Shown here: positions 1-7,828 of the stretch, piece by piece
How positions within the stretch are numbered: the stretch's first letter is position 1
How the letters are laid out: each line of letters starts with the position of its first letter
Source of the DNA: Thiothrix winogradskyi
Lineage (GTDB): Bacteria; Pseudomonadota; Gammaproteobacteria; Thiotrichales; Thiotrichaceae
Assembly (NCBI RefSeq): GCF_021650935.1
Contig: NZ_CP091244.1
Span: forward strand, 1,984,001 to 2,048,000
Direction of reading: 5' to 3'
DNA length: 64,000 bases
Made by a program: the position numbers and the translations under genes
Notes under the pieces: model-generated
Database searches by the model: none
Seen by the model: the letters and a program-made list of their open reading frames with translations, nothing else
What the model was told of the DNA's origin: nothing

Positions 1-47
1 GTGGTTTTGCAGTTGGCACAACCCGTGCCGAGAACTTTAATTTGCAT
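1..47 (-). CDS. Small thioredoxin-like protein, N-terminal fragment
   Basis: Only the first 15 codons are in the window; the gene runs off the left edge. The visible start reads MQIKVLGTGCANCKT, with a CxNC pair that is typical of the small TM0996-type redox-active thioredoxin family. A GGAG ribosome site lies just upstream. It is 25 bp downstream of the DUF318 permease on the same strand, a common pairing in which the small thioredoxin accompanies the permease. The family call rests on 15 residues. Confidence 0.7.
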   Translation of the reverse strand, partial: MQIKVLGTGCANCKT

Positions 48-72
48 GAAATGCTCCTTGATTCAGTAAAAA

Positions 73-1122
73 TTATAAAACCAGATTGAATACATACCCC
101 ACCAGCAGAATGCCAGTGGCTACCACGCCTACGAAGGTGGCAATCAAGCGCGGTTTGAGCACCTTGCGTAGGATGATCATTTCCGGTGCAGACAGCGCAA
201 TCACGCTCATCATGAATGCCAGCACCGTACCCAGCGCCGCACCTTTTGCCAGCAATGCCTGCACGATGGGGATGACACCAGCGGCATTGGTATACATCGG
301 CACACCCAGCACGACCGCAGCAGGCACAGCCCACCACGCATCCTTACCCATGAAGGAAGCCATGAAATCTTCCGGCACGAAACCGTGGATCAGCGCACCC
401 AAACCCACGCCAGCAACGATGTAAGGCCAGACCTTGCCGACGATTTCACGCACATGCTGGAAACCGTGCTGGATACGCTCCGCCCACGGCATCGCGCTTG
501 CACCGACATTGCCAGCGGCTTGGGTGTTTTGCATCTGGCGTACCCAGTCTTCGAGGTAATTTTCCATGTTCAGCTTGCCAATCAACATCCCGGCGAAAAT
601 CGCAATCAGCAAACCCATCACCAGATACAGCACCGCAACTTTCCAGCCAAACAAGCCGAACAGCATGATTAATGCCACCTCATTGACCATTGGCGCAGAA
701 ATCAGGAAGGAAAACGTCACGCCCAGCGGCACACCCGCTTGCAAAAAACCAATGAACAGCGGCACGGCGGAACAGGAACAAAACGGGGTGACAATCCCCA
801 GGCTTGCCGCCATCGCATTGCCTACGCCTAAACGTTTGCCAGAGAGCATGGCACGGGTGCGTTCCGGTGAAATAAAGGTGTGGACAATCCCCATGACAAA
901 CACAATGCCAGTGAGCAGCAGCAATACTTTCGGCGTATCGTAGAAAAAGAACTGCAATGCTCCGCCAAGGTGACTGTCGCGCTCAACGGGCAGAGCGGCA
1001 ACGAGTGCTTCGGAAGCCGGAATCAGCGAGCGGTAAAGCAGGAACCACGTCACAGCCGCCAGCAGCATAAACAGCAGCGGTTGTTGTGCGGGAAAGCGTC
1101 GTAATTGTTGGATGGCTTGCAT
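73..1122 (-). CDS. DUF318/ArsP-like permease
   Basis: A 349-residue polytopic membrane protein of the permease family DUF318 (YraQ/ArsP-like). It carries the family signature TPFCSCS at residues 112-118, followed by a glycine-rich membrane helix. Some relatives export trivalent organoarsenicals; others have no known substrate. The start has a clear AGGAG eight bases upstream. It is followed by the small thioredoxin gene and preceded by a putative ECF-type promoter at 1167-1193. The substrate cannot be told from sequence; the sulfur-gene surroundings make a sulfur compound as likely as an arsenical. Confidence 0.85.
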   Translation of the reverse strand: MQAIQQLRRFPAQQPLLFMLLAAVTWFLLYRSLIPASEALVAALPVERDSHLGGALQFFFYDTPKVLLLLTGIVFVMGIVHTFISPERTRAMLSGKRLGVGNAMAASLGIVTPFCSCSAVPLFIGFLQAGVPLGVTFSFLISAPMVNEVALIMLFGLFGWKVAVLYLVMGLLIAIFAGMLIGKLNMENYLEDWVRQMQNTQAAGNVGASAMPWAERIQHGFQHVREIVGKVWPYIVAGVGLGALIHGFVPEDFMASFMGKDAWWAVPAAVVLGVPMYTNAAGVIPIVQALLAKGAALGTVLAFMMSVIALSAPEMIILRKVLKPRLIATFVGVVATGILLVGYVFNLVL

Positions 1123-1166
1123 CGGTCGTCTCCTAAAGCGTCAGCAGTTGTGCATTATATACGGGT

Positions 1167-1193
1167 AGACGGATGTGAGTGGAAAAGGATGCA
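1167..1193 (-). promoter_or_regulatory. Putative ECF-sigma promoter, site A
   Basis: On the minus strand TGCATCC is followed after 14 bases by CCGTCT. The same two blocks with the same spacing recur at 2837-2863 and 8562-8588. The conserved TTTT after the first block and the CGTCT core resemble -35/-10 elements of extracytoplasmic-function sigma factors. It sits 45 bp before the permease start. Confidence 0.55.
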
Positions 1194-1207
1194 CATCCCG
1201 CCATCAT

Positions 1208-1951
1208 TTACACCAAACCCCATGCAATTTTGGCAGCAATCGCCAGCAGCACCACCCCGATAACCAACTTCACCTGACTGTTTTGCAGTTTTTTGCTCAT
1301 CAGCCAAGCACCTACCGCTGCCCCGCCAGCCGATGCCACCCCAGTGGTCAGCAACAGGTCGGAATTCATGGCGGACAAGCCCACATGCCCCAGAAAACCG
1401 GATAACGAAGCAAAAATGACAATAAAGGCGGTGCTTGCCGAAGCCTTTTTGGGTTCAACCCCCAGAGCCACCAAGGCAGGCACAACAATATTGCCGCCGC
1501 CCACACCCAACAGCCCGCCAATAAACCCGGCAAGCCCACCGACTACGCCACCGATGCCCAGCAACGTCCCGGTTGAAAACTGTGCATCCCGTGGTTTCGG
1601 GCGGTAAAACAGCATCATTAACGCGGCAAACACCAAAAACGCGGCAAAAAACCACAACAGGGTATCGCGGTCAAGACCACGGCTGACCCATACTCCAACC
1701 GGCGACAGCAGCGCCGCAATCACCGTAATGGGCAATGCCAGTTTCCAGACCACCAAACGGTTGCGGATAAATGTCCACGACGCAATGCTCATGGCAATAC
1801 TGTTCAACAGCAAGGCAGTCGCCATCGCGGTATGCAACTCAATGCCCAATGCTATGAACACGGGGATCAGGATAAAGGCAGCCCCAACCCCCGCAACAGT
1901 CAGCACGGTCGTAAACAGGAAGGTGAGGCCACCCGCCAGTAATAATTCCAT
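1208..1951 (-). CDS. Sulfite exporter TauE/SafE family protein
   Basis: A 247-residue membrane protein with two glycine-rich halves (GGxLTFLFT near the start; GLAGFIGGLLGVGGGNIVVP near residue 140), the internal repeat typical of TauE/SafE permeases. The family exports sulfite, sulfoacetate or related anions. It starts five bases after the stop of a rhodanese gene, so the three genes from 2772 to 1208 are probably one operon that handles sulfane sulfur or sulfite. The substrate is inferred from this context. Confidence 0.88.
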   Translation of the reverse strand: MELLLAGGLTFLFTTVLTVAGVGAAFILIPVFIALGIELHTAMATALLLNSIAMSIASWTFIRNRLVVWKLALPITVIAALLSPVGVWVSRGLDRDTLLWFFAAFLVFAALMMLFYRPKPRDAQFSTGTLLGIGGVVGGLAGFIGGLLGVGGGNIVVPALVALGVEPKKASASTAFIVIFASLSGFLGHVGLSAMNSDLLLTTGVASAGGAAVGAWLMSKKLQNSQVKLVIGVVLLAIAAKIAWGLV

Positions 1952-1956
1952 GCGGC

Positions 1957-2367
1957 TTAACCTGCCAACGATGCAGCGGAATTTATCGACTCAGGTAAGG
2001 CAATGTCACCCGCCATTCCCCCTTTCAGACGATCCATCAACCCCAGCAGACCATCTTGCAGATATTTGACCTGATAACCGTGGGCGGCAAGGTAGGTGCG
2101 GGCAATGTTGGAGCGGTCAGTCATTGGGCAAGCCACCACCAGCAGCTTGTCCTTGGGCAATTCACCCAAACGCTCTGGCAGTTCCGTAGCAGGAATTTTC
2201 AGACCAAAATTCAACTGCCACACTGCCACTTCTTCCGGCAGGCGAATATCAATCAGTTCTGCCTCGCCCTTGTTATAGGCGGCAATAAAGTCATTGAGGG
2301 TAATCCGCGCCATTCCCATTTTCTTGGGGGCAATTTGTCTGGCGAGTTCATCAAGTGCTGTTTTCAT
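1957..2367 (-). CDS. Rhodanese-like sulfurtransferase
   Basis: A 136-residue single-domain rhodanese-like protein, cytoplasmic (no signal peptide). The catalytic loop is at residues 80-86 (CPMTDRS), with Cys80 as the persulfide-carrying residue, and the structural motif IDIR is near residue 39. An AGGAG ribosome site precedes the start. It lies between a second rhodanese and TauE. The two rhodaneses are paralogous (shared ELPERLGEL/ELPDRLGEL segment), so a local duplication is likely. Confidence 0.88.
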   Translation of the reverse strand: MKTALDELARQIAPKKMGMARITLNDFIAAYNKGEAELIDIRLPEEVAVWQLNFGLKIPATELPERLGELPKDKLLVVACPMTDRSNIARTYLAAHGYQVKYLQDGLLGLMDRLKGGMAGDIALPESINSAASLAG

Positions 2368-2382
2368 GCGGTATTTCTCCTG

Positions 2383-2772
2383 TTAATTATCCAACAATGC
2401 CATGTAATCGCGGGCAGTGTCGCCGCGCAGGTGATTCACAATCCCCAGCATCCCATCAGTGAGGTAGCGCGAATGGTAGCCTTTCAGGGTGAGATACAGG
2501 CGGGCAATTTCAGCGCGGTCGTAATGCGGACACATGGTGACGATGGTTTTAGCCGGGTCAAGTTCACCCAAACGATCCGGCAACTCATTCAGCGGAATGT
2601 GCTGACCTATCCCCACCTGCCAGGCGCGGTATTCTTCATGGAAGCGGATGTCGATGAGTTGCACCTTATCCGCTGCATACAGTTTCAGCAGTTCGGGCAA
2701 CTGGATTTTCATCGCCACCCGTTCGTCGTAGTCAAAGCTGCGTAAATAGCTGTCAAAATCGTTGGCTTGCAT
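2383..2772 (-). CDS. Rhodanese-like sulfurtransferase
   Basis: A 129-residue single-domain rhodanese-like protein with catalytic Cys81 in the loop CPHYDRAE. I start it at the ATG at 2772 because AGGA lies eight bases before it. An upstream in-frame ATG at 2787 has no ribosome site. It is the first gene of a rhodanese-rhodanese-TauE operon behind putative ECF promoter B. Likely role: sulfur transfer in the cytoplasm; acceptor unknown. Confidence 0.87.
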   Translation of the reverse strand: MQANDFDSYLRSFDYDERVAMKIQLPELLKLYAADKVQLIDIRFHEEYRAWQVGIGQHIPLNELPDRLGELDPAKTIVTMCPHYDRAEIARLYLTLKGYHSRYLTDGMLGIVNHLRGDTARDYMALLDN

Positions 2773-2836
2773 GTGAGTTATCCTCATTTCAGGTTAGGTG
2801 ATGTTCTGGGGCAGCCGCTTGGCGTTATGTACAGGG

Positions 2837-2863
2837 AGACGGATTTGGCTGAAAAAGGATGCA
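2837..2863 (-). promoter_or_regulatory. Putative ECF-sigma promoter, site B
   Basis: On the minus strand TGCATCC, then 14 bases, then CCGTCT. It matches site A at most positions over about 40 bases, including TTTT after the first block and GTAyATAA after the second. It lies 65 bp before the first rhodanese start. Confidence 0.55.
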
Positions 2864-2912
2864 GATTATTTTCCCCATTTAACATTATCGTGTATTGCTT
2901 ATGCTTGTTCCT

Positions 2913-2936
2913 CGTTATTCCCTGTGATACATAACG
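2913..2936. promoter_or_regulatory. ModE-type operator upstream of the modE-like gene
   Basis: A perfect dyad CGTTAT-N12-ATAACG. Spacing and half sites match the E. coli ModE consensus (CGCTAT and ATAACG separated by 12). It ends five bases before the ATG of the modE-like gene, so bound protein would block transcription or ribosome access and give autoregulation. Confidence 0.7.
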
Positions 2937-2941
2937 AAACC

Positions 2942-3292
2942 ATGAATACAGCTTCCCTTACCTACCACTTGCGTGGACGCTTCTGGATCGAAAGCCCTCA
3001 AGGAACATTCCTTGGTCAAGGGCGTGTCATCCTGTTGGAACGTATCCGCGAACACGGTTCCATCAGTGCGGCGGCGCGTTCCATGCAAATGTCCTACCGT
3101 CAGGCATGGGAACTGGTCAACTCCATGAATACCCATAGCACGACAGCCTTGGTCAGTAGTGCTACAGGCGGCAAAGGCGGCGGCGGGGCAAGCCTGACTG
3201 AAGCGGGCGAAAAAGCCATTGCGCTTTACCACGCTGTGCGAGCAGATTTTGATGTATTCCTCGCCCAACGCTCCGCAGGCTTGATTCTGTAA
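2942..3292 (+). CDS. Short ModE-like winged-helix transcriptional regulator
   Basis: A 116-residue protein matching the N-terminal DNA-binding domain of ModE: LLERIREHGSISAAARSMQMSYRQAW forms the winged helix-turn-helix at about residues 29-55, followed by the glycine-rich GGKGGGGASLTEAG segment. The C-terminal molybdate-binding Mop/TOBE domains of full ModE are absent, so it is either not a direct molybdate sensor or senses through a partner. It precedes modABC on the same strand with ModE-type dyads both in front of itself and in front of modA. I chose ATG 2942; a longer upstream reading would run through the operator. Confidence 0.85.
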   Translation: MNTASLTYHLRGRFWIESPQGTFLGQGRVILLERIREHGSISAAARSMQMSYRQAWELVNSMNTHSTTALVSSATGGKGGGGASLTEAGEKAIALYHAVRADFDVFLAQRSAGLIL

Positions 3293-3306
3293 AAATTTTT
3301 GTAGCA

Positions 3307-3330
3307 CGTTATGTTTTTTTAGGAATAGCG
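3307..3330. promoter_or_regulatory. ModE-type operator upstream of modA
   Basis: CGTTAT-N12-ATAGCG, one mismatch from a perfect dyad and the same 12-base gap as the site at 2913. It ends just before the ribosome site of modA, consistent with repression of modABC when molybdate is plentiful. Confidence 0.6.
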
Positions 3331-3343
3331 AAAGGAAATGATG

Positions 3344-4162
3344 ATGAAACTGTTCAAACAAACCCTGCTTGCCGCTGCGATTGCTTGCAGCACTGCCAGT
3401 GCGTGGGCAGACGACCTGAAAATTGCCGCCGCCGCTGACCTCAAGTTCGCGCTGGAAGAGATCAAGACCGCTTACGTGGCTGCCAACCCCGCTGACAAGG
3501 TGGACATCACCTTCGGCTCATCTGGCAAACTCAGCACCCAAGTCGAACAGGGCGCACCGTTTGACCTGTTCTTTTCCGCCGACATCAAATACCCCAAACA
3601 ACTGGCAGCAGCCAAACAAGCTGCTTCCGAGGTGAAACCCTATGCCGTGGGGCGGATTGTGTTGTGGAGCAATACCCACGATGCCAGCAAACTGACGCTG
3701 GAAAACCTCACCGAAGACAAATTCAAGCACATTGCGATTGCCGACCCTTCGCACGCGCCGTATGGCAAACGTGCCGAAGAAGCCCTCACTGCCAGCAAAC
3801 TGTGGGATACGGTCAAGCCTAAACTGGTCTACGGTGAAAACATCTCGCAAACCGCCCAGTTCGTGGAATCCGGCAATGCTGACATTGGCATCATCGCCCT
3901 GTCACTGGCACTGAACCCGGAACTGTCCAAGCAAGGGAGCTACTATTTGATCGAGGACAAGCTGCATGAACCGCTGGAGCAAGCCTTCATCGTCACTGCC
4001 CACGGCAAGGATAATGCGGCTGCCCAACGCTTTGCCGATTACATGCAAGCCCCCGAAGCCCGCCAGATGATGGTGAAATACGGCTTTGTACTGCCGGGTG
4101 AAGGCGCGGATACGGCTGGTAAACCAGCGACTGACAAACCTGCCACCACGAGTGCGCAATAA
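3344..4162 (+). CDS. modA: Molybdate ABC transporter, periplasmic binding protein
   Basis: A 272-residue exported protein with a signal peptide ending near SAWA-DDLK. The mature start DDLKIAAAADLKFALEEI and FGSSGKLSTQVEQGAPFDLFFSAD are ModA signatures for binding molybdate or tungstate. Three ATG codons stand in a row (3338, 3341, 3344); AAAGGA lies only one base before the first, so the third gives normal spacing. The C-terminus carries a short Thr/Ala/Lys-rich tail beyond the usual fold. Its stop codon overlaps the modB start (TAATG). Confidence 0.93.
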   Translation: MKLFKQTLLAAAIACSTASAWADDLKIAAAADLKFALEEIKTAYVAANPADKVDITFGSSGKLSTQVEQGAPFDLFFSADIKYPKQLAAAKQAASEVKPYAVGRIVLWSNTHDASKLTLENLTEDKFKHIAIADPSHAPYGKRAEEALTASKLWDTVKPKLVYGENISQTAQFVESGNADIGIIALSLALNPELSKQGSYYLIEDKLHEPLEQAFIVTAHGKDNAAAQRFADYMQAPEARQMMVKYGFVLPGEGADTAGKPATDKPATTSAQ

Positions 4163-4863
4163 TGGATTGGCTGCCTTTTACTGCTGAAGATTGGGCAGCC
4201 ATCCGCCTGACGCTGGAACTTTCCGCCGGGGCTACCCTGATCCTGTTGGTGTTGGGTACGCCGCTGGCGTGGTGGCTGGCGCAAACCCGTTCCCGCTTCA
4301 AGCCCGTGGTGGCTGCACTGGTGGCAATGCCGCTGGTGTTGCCGCCAACGGTACTGGGGTTTTACCTGTTGATGCTGATGGGTCCACATGGTTGGGTGGG
4401 GCAAGCTACCCAAGCCTTGGGATTGGGGCGGTTGCCGTTCAGTTTTGGCGGGATGCTGGTGGCTTCGGTGCTGTTTTCCATGCCATTTGTGGTGCAGCCG
4501 CTGCACAATGCCTTTGAAGGGCTGGATAAACGGATGCTGGAAGCGGCGGCGACCTTGCGGGCGAGTACGCTGGATGCCTTTTTCAGTGTGGTGTTGCCGT
4601 TATCGCGGCGCGGTTTCCTCACCGCCTCGATTCTGGGGTTTTCGCATACCGTCGGTGAATTTGGGGTGGTGTTGATGGTCGGTGGCAATATCCCCGGTCA
4701 CACGCGGGTGGTTTCCATGCAGATTTACAACCATGTGGAATCCATGCAATACAGCCATGCGCACTGGTTGGCAGGGCTGATGGTGGCGTTTGCCTTCATT
4801 GTGCTGCTTTCCATGCACCTGATGAACCAGAAGCTGGATGTGGAAAAGGCGGTGAAAACATGA
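4162..4863 (+). CDS. modB: Molybdate ABC transporter, permease
   Basis: A 233-residue inner-membrane permease. It has the ABC-permease EAA loop (MLEAAATLRASTLDAFFSVVLP, about residues 126-147) that contacts ModC, and the ModB features LPPTVLGFYLL and GEFGVVLMVGGNIPG. The start overlaps the modA stop by one base and the end overlaps modC by four, so the three genes are translationally coupled. It imports molybdate delivered by ModA. Confidence 0.95.
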   Translation: MDWLPFTAEDWAAIRLTLELSAGATLILLVLGTPLAWWLAQTRSRFKPVVAALVAMPLVLPPTVLGFYLLMLMGPHGWVGQATQALGLGRLPFSFGGMLVASVLFSMPFVVQPLHNAFEGLDKRMLEAAATLRASTLDAFFSVVLPLSRRGFLTASILGFSHTVGEFGVVLMVGGNIPGHTRVVSMQIYNHVESMQYSHAHWLAGLMVAFAFIVLLSMHLMNQKLDVEKAVKT

Positions 4864-5930
4864 TCGAAGCGCGTTTTCATTTGCAGTTTGCGGATTTTAC
4901 GCTGGCAACCGATTTGCACTTGCCGGGGAGCGGGGTAACGGCATTGTTTGGGCATTCTGGCTCTGGCAAAACCACCTTATTGCGTTGCATTGCCGGGTTG
5001 CAACGCCCGGACAATGGTTTCCTGCAAGTGCGCGGGCAGGTGTGGCAAGACAGCGCGAACGGCGTGTTTTTGCCGACGCACCAACGCCCCTTGGGGTATG
5101 TGTTTCAGGAAGCCAGCCTGTTCCCGCATCTGACCGCCCGCAAGAATATGGATTACGGGCGCAAACGTGCCGCGCAATCCACCAATGATGACGAACTGGC
5201 AGCGATTGTGGACATGTTGGGGATTGAACATTTGCTGGACAAAATTCCCGCGCAACTTTCCGGCGGCGAACGCCAGCGGGTCGGTATTGCCCGCGCCCTT
5301 GCTCTCAAGCCGCAAGTGCTGCTGATGGATGAACCGCTTGCCGCGCTCGACCTCAAGCGCAAACAGGAAATCCTGCCGTTTCTGGAACGCTTGCACCGCG
5401 AACTCGACATTCCGATTTTGTACGTGACGCATTCACCGCAGGAAGTGACCCGGCTTGCCGATCATCTGGTGGTGCTGGAAGCGGGCAAGGTGCTGGCTTC
5501 GGGCGCATTGGCAGAAACTCTCACGCGGCTGGATTCACCGCTGGCAGAAGGCAAACAGGCATCCAGCGTGCTGGAGGTGCGTGTGTGCGGGCATGAACCG
5601 GAATTCCATCTGAGTCAGGTACAATTTGCGGGCGGTATCTTGCACATACCCTACCAGCAAGCCGCCGCTGTCGATACCCCGTTACGGGTGCGGGTGTATG
5701 CGCGGGATGTCAGTCTTACCCTCCGGCAACCGGAACACAGCAGCATCCTCAATGTGCTGCCTGCACAGGTGACAGGGTTGGCACATGGGCAGGCGGGGCA
5801 GACGGTCGTGCGCCTGAACCTTGGCGGTGCGCCGCTGTTGGCGCACATTACCCGGAAATCCGCCGTGCAACTGGGTTTGCAGGTGGGGATGGCGGTGTTT
5901 GTGCAGATCAAGGGGACTGCGATTGTGTAG
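4860..5930 (+). CDS. modC: Molybdate ABC transporter, ATPase
   Basis: A 356-residue ATPase that powers ModB. The Walker A is GHSGSGKTT (about residue 31), the signature LSGGERQRVGIARA (about 138) and the Walker B LLMDEPLAALD (about 157). The C-terminal region from about residue 285 is a TOBE domain that in this family can bind oxyanion and regulate the transporter, a possible sensor given that the nearby ModE-like protein lacks one. Overlap with modB is ATGA. Confidence 0.95.
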   Translation: MIEARFHLQFADFTLATDLHLPGSGVTALFGHSGSGKTTLLRCIAGLQRPDNGFLQVRGQVWQDSANGVFLPTHQRPLGYVFQEASLFPHLTARKNMDYGRKRAAQSTNDDELAAIVDMLGIEHLLDKIPAQLSGGERQRVGIARALALKPQVLLMDEPLAALDLKRKQEILPFLERLHRELDIPILYVTHSPQEVTRLADHLVVLEAGKVLASGALAETLTRLDSPLAEGKQASSVLEVRVCGHEPEFHLSQVQFAGGILHIPYQQAAAVDTPLRVRVYARDVSLTLRQPEHSSILNVLPAQVTGLAHGQAGQTVVRLNLGGAPLLAHITRKSAVQLGLQVGMAVFVQIKGTAIV

Positions 5931-6007
5931 TATCGGGGGCAATCAGGGGCGTGGGGCAAACAGGATGATCCCCATTCCTCCCAATGCCAGCATACTTCCC
6001 GGTAACA

Positions 6008-6406
6008 TTAGCCAGTCAATTTTAACAGAATTGGACAACCTATCGTGGCATCAGGACGTTTTTCACACGCCTCGATCAAGGTTTCCAGAGCCTGTTGCAT
6101 GGTCTGCAAGTCAGCAATTTTTTGCCGGATCAGGCTTAACTTATGGGTTGCCAAAGCATGGGTTTCCCGACAATCACCGGCTTGTTCGAGCTGAAGTAAC
6201 TGAGTGATTTCCGACAGGCTGAAACCCAACTGTTGTGCCCGTTTGATGAATTGCAGGTGTGTGGCACAACTAGCAGGGTAATGGCGTTGCCCGTTAGTGG
6301 ACTTGGGTGGCTCAAGCAACAAGCCACGGCGTTGGTAATAGCGAATGGTTTCCACATTCACCCCCGCTATTTTGGCTAATTTGCCGATGGTTAAGTTATC
6401 ACCCAT
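6008..6406 (-). CDS. merR: Mercury-responsive MerR regulator
   Basis: A 132-residue MerR protein: N-terminal winged helix (LTIGKLAKIAGVNVETIRYYQRRGLL), dimer helix, and the three cysteines that bind Hg(II) in MerR (Cys79, Cys114, Cys124). The spacing between the last two is one residue longer than in Tn501 MerR. It is divergent from merT across a classical mer operator. In this family the protein bends the overlong promoter spacer to turn the operon on with mercury. It ends 78 bp from the convergent modC end. Confidence 0.9.
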   Translation of the reverse strand: MGDNLTIGKLAKIAGVNVETIRYYQRRGLLLEPPKSTNGQRHYPASCATHLQFIKRAQQLGFSLSEITQLLQLEQAGDCRETHALATHKLSLIRQKIADLQTMQQALETLIEACEKRPDATIGCPILLKLTG

Positions 6407-6413
6407 TTGGAAC

Positions 6414-6445
6414 TTGACTCCGTACCTGACTACGGCATTTATACT
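6414..6445 (+). promoter_or_regulatory. mer operator/promoter
   Basis: A -35 TTGACT at 6414-6419 and a -10 TATACT at 6440-6445 are separated by an overlong 20-base spacer, which is diagnostic for MerR-type activation. Between them is the dyad CCGTA-N6-TACGG (6420-6435), essentially the Tn501/Tn21 mer operator. Confidence 0.88.
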
Positions 6446-6480
6446 ATGCTAACTTGCCACACAGTTATAGGGTCAGGATA

Positions 6481-6825
6481 GTGAAGTTTGATGAAAAAAC
6501 CTCGTTAATTGCCAGTGTTCTGGCGGCGGTTGGCGCATCCGTGTGCTGTGTTGGCCCGTTGGTGTTGCTGGCACTCGGCATTAGTGGCGCATGGATTAGC
6601 CATCTGACGTTAATGGAGCCATTCCGCCCGCTATTCATCGGCTTGACGCTGCTGTTTCTGGCGTTGACCTTTTACCGCTTATATTGGCGACCACGCCAGT
6701 GTGTCATCGGTGCAGCCTGTGCGGATAGTAACGTCTTGCGTCGGCAACGTTGGTTGTTTTGGCTTGTGACCGTTGCTTTGCTGGCATTACTTGCCGTTCC
6801 GCTGATTGCCCCTTGGTTTTACTGA
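6481..6825 (+). CDS. merT: Mercuric ion transporter MerT
   Basis: A 114-residue inner-membrane protein with three hydrophobic segments. The Hg-handling cysteine pair Cys22-Cys23 lies in the first helix (SVCCVGPL), and a second pair, Cys74 and Cys80, lies in the cytoplasmic loop as in Tn501 MerT. I start at GTG 6481, preceded by AGGA. An upstream TTG at 6454 would fall almost on the transcription start. It is followed 14 bp later by merP. It carries Hg(II) inward; no merA reductase is present nearby. Confidence 0.88.
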   Translation: MKFDEKTSLIASVLAAVGASVCCVGPLVLLALGISGAWISHLTLMEPFRPLFIGLTLLFLALTFYRLYWRPRQCVIGAACADSNVLRRQRWLFWLVTVALLALLAVPLIAPWFY

Positions 6826-6839
6826 CAGGAGAATAACTT

Positions 6840-7139
6840 ATGTATCGCTTTATCACTTGTTTATGGATGAGTGCCGGATTGCTCTGGTCGGTGTCTGTTG
6901 ATGCGGATACGCTGGAAACAACCACGCTGGCAGTCAGCAATATGACCTGTTCGCTGTGTCCGATCACCATTAAAAAAGCCTTGAGTGCTGTTGAGGGGGT
7001 CGATGAAGTCACGATGGATTTGGCAACCAAAACTGCCCAAATCAGCTATAACCCTGAAAAAACCACCGTGGAAACCTTGGTACAGGCAACCACACAAGCG
7101 GGTTTTCCATCCACCCCTCAAACTGCCCCAACCCAATAG
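6840..7139 (+). CDS. merP: Periplasmic mercury-binding protein MerP
   Basis: A 99-residue exported protein with an N-terminal signal peptide and a heavy-metal-associated domain. The metal motif is MTCSLC (Cys37, Cys40), followed by PITIKKALSAVEGVDEV as in MerP. It scavenges Hg(II) in the periplasm and passes it to MerT. AGGAG lies just before the start. Confidence 0.9.
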   Translation: MYRFITCLWMSAGLLWSVSVDADTLETTTLAVSNMTCSLCPITIKKALSAVEGVDEVTMDLATKTAQISYNPEKTTVETLVQATTQAGFPSTPQTAPTQ

Positions 7140-7146
7140 GTATCGG

Positions 7147-7380
7147 ATGAACGCCATTATCCTCGAATCGACCCTGACTTGCCCGGAATGCGGCTTCAGC
7201 AAGCAGGAAATCATGCCCACCGATGCCTGCTGGTTTTTCTACGAATGCGAACACTGCAAAACGCTGTTACGTCCCTTGCCGGGGGATTGCTGCGTGTTTT
7301 GTTCTTACGGCACGGTGAAATGCCCGCCGATACAGGAGCAGCGGGGTTGCTGTACGGCTGCGGGCTGTGGTTCGTCTTAA
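7147..7380 (+). CDS. GDCCVxC cysteine-rich protein
   Basis: A 77-residue protein with 12 cysteines: CPEC near the N-terminus, CEHC mid-protein, the family motif GDCCVFCSYG, then CPP and CC. The GDCCVxC family includes selenocysteine members and often sits in mer operons; its biochemical role is not established. Here it follows merP by seven bases and stands where merA is often found. The cysteine arrangement suggests a soft-metal binding or redox function (inference). Confidence 0.8.
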   Translation: MNAIILESTLTCPECGFSKQEIMPTDACWFFYECEHCKTLLRPLPGDCCVFCSYGTVKCPPIQEQRGCCTAAGCGSS

Positions 7381-7387
7381 GTACTGC

Positions 7388-7813
7388 TCAGCCGAACAAC
7401 TTTTGCCACCAGCGTTTGCGGTTGCCCGGTAACGGGGCGGTTTCCGCCAGCGGCTCTGGCTTGAGACGGCTCAACACCCAGCGCGGCCAAATCCGCTCCC
7501 CACTGCACCCGCAGGAACTCCCCATGTTATGCGGGTCGTAAACCTTGATCATGGTAGGCTCGGCGGGGTTATCAGCGTAGACCACCCCGCAATAGTCGTA
7601 ATCGTGTTCCTCACGCAACAGTGTATCCAGTTCGCTGATGAACTGGTGCAAGGCAGCGGCACTCATGGGTTCATCCGGCAAGGCTTCACCAACCAGACTG
7701 GCATACCAGCCTTCTGGTTGTGCGCGTACCTGTTCCCACAGCGCGTCCAGTTGATGCCAGCGCAGGATGCCTTGAAACGAACCATCAAAATATTGGGTAA
7801 ACGTAATGCTCAT
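7388..7813 (-). CDS. Conserved hypothetical cytoplasmic protein
   Basis: A 141-residue protein I do not recognise. No signal peptide or membrane segment. The most distinctive stretch is VYDPHNMGSSCGCSG (about residue 90-104), with a CGC motif that could bind metal or form a disulfide. It ends eight bases from the convergent GDCCVxC gene. It lies 15 bp after the secreted hypothetical gene upstream, so the two probably form one transcription unit. Confidence 0.65.
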   Translation of the reverse strand: MSITFTQYFDGSFQGILRWHQLDALWEQVRAQPEGWYASLVGEALPDEPMSAAALHQFISELDTLLREEHDYDYCGVVYADNPAEPTMIKVYDPHNMGSSCGCSGERIWPRWVLSRLKPEPLAETAPLPGNRKRWWQKLFG

Positions 7814-7828
7814 GTACTGACTGCCCCC

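Noticed and set aside
6454..6480. TTG start for merT
   Set aside because: It would sit at about the transcription start given by the -10 at 6440-6445; GTG 6481 with AGGA fits MerT length.
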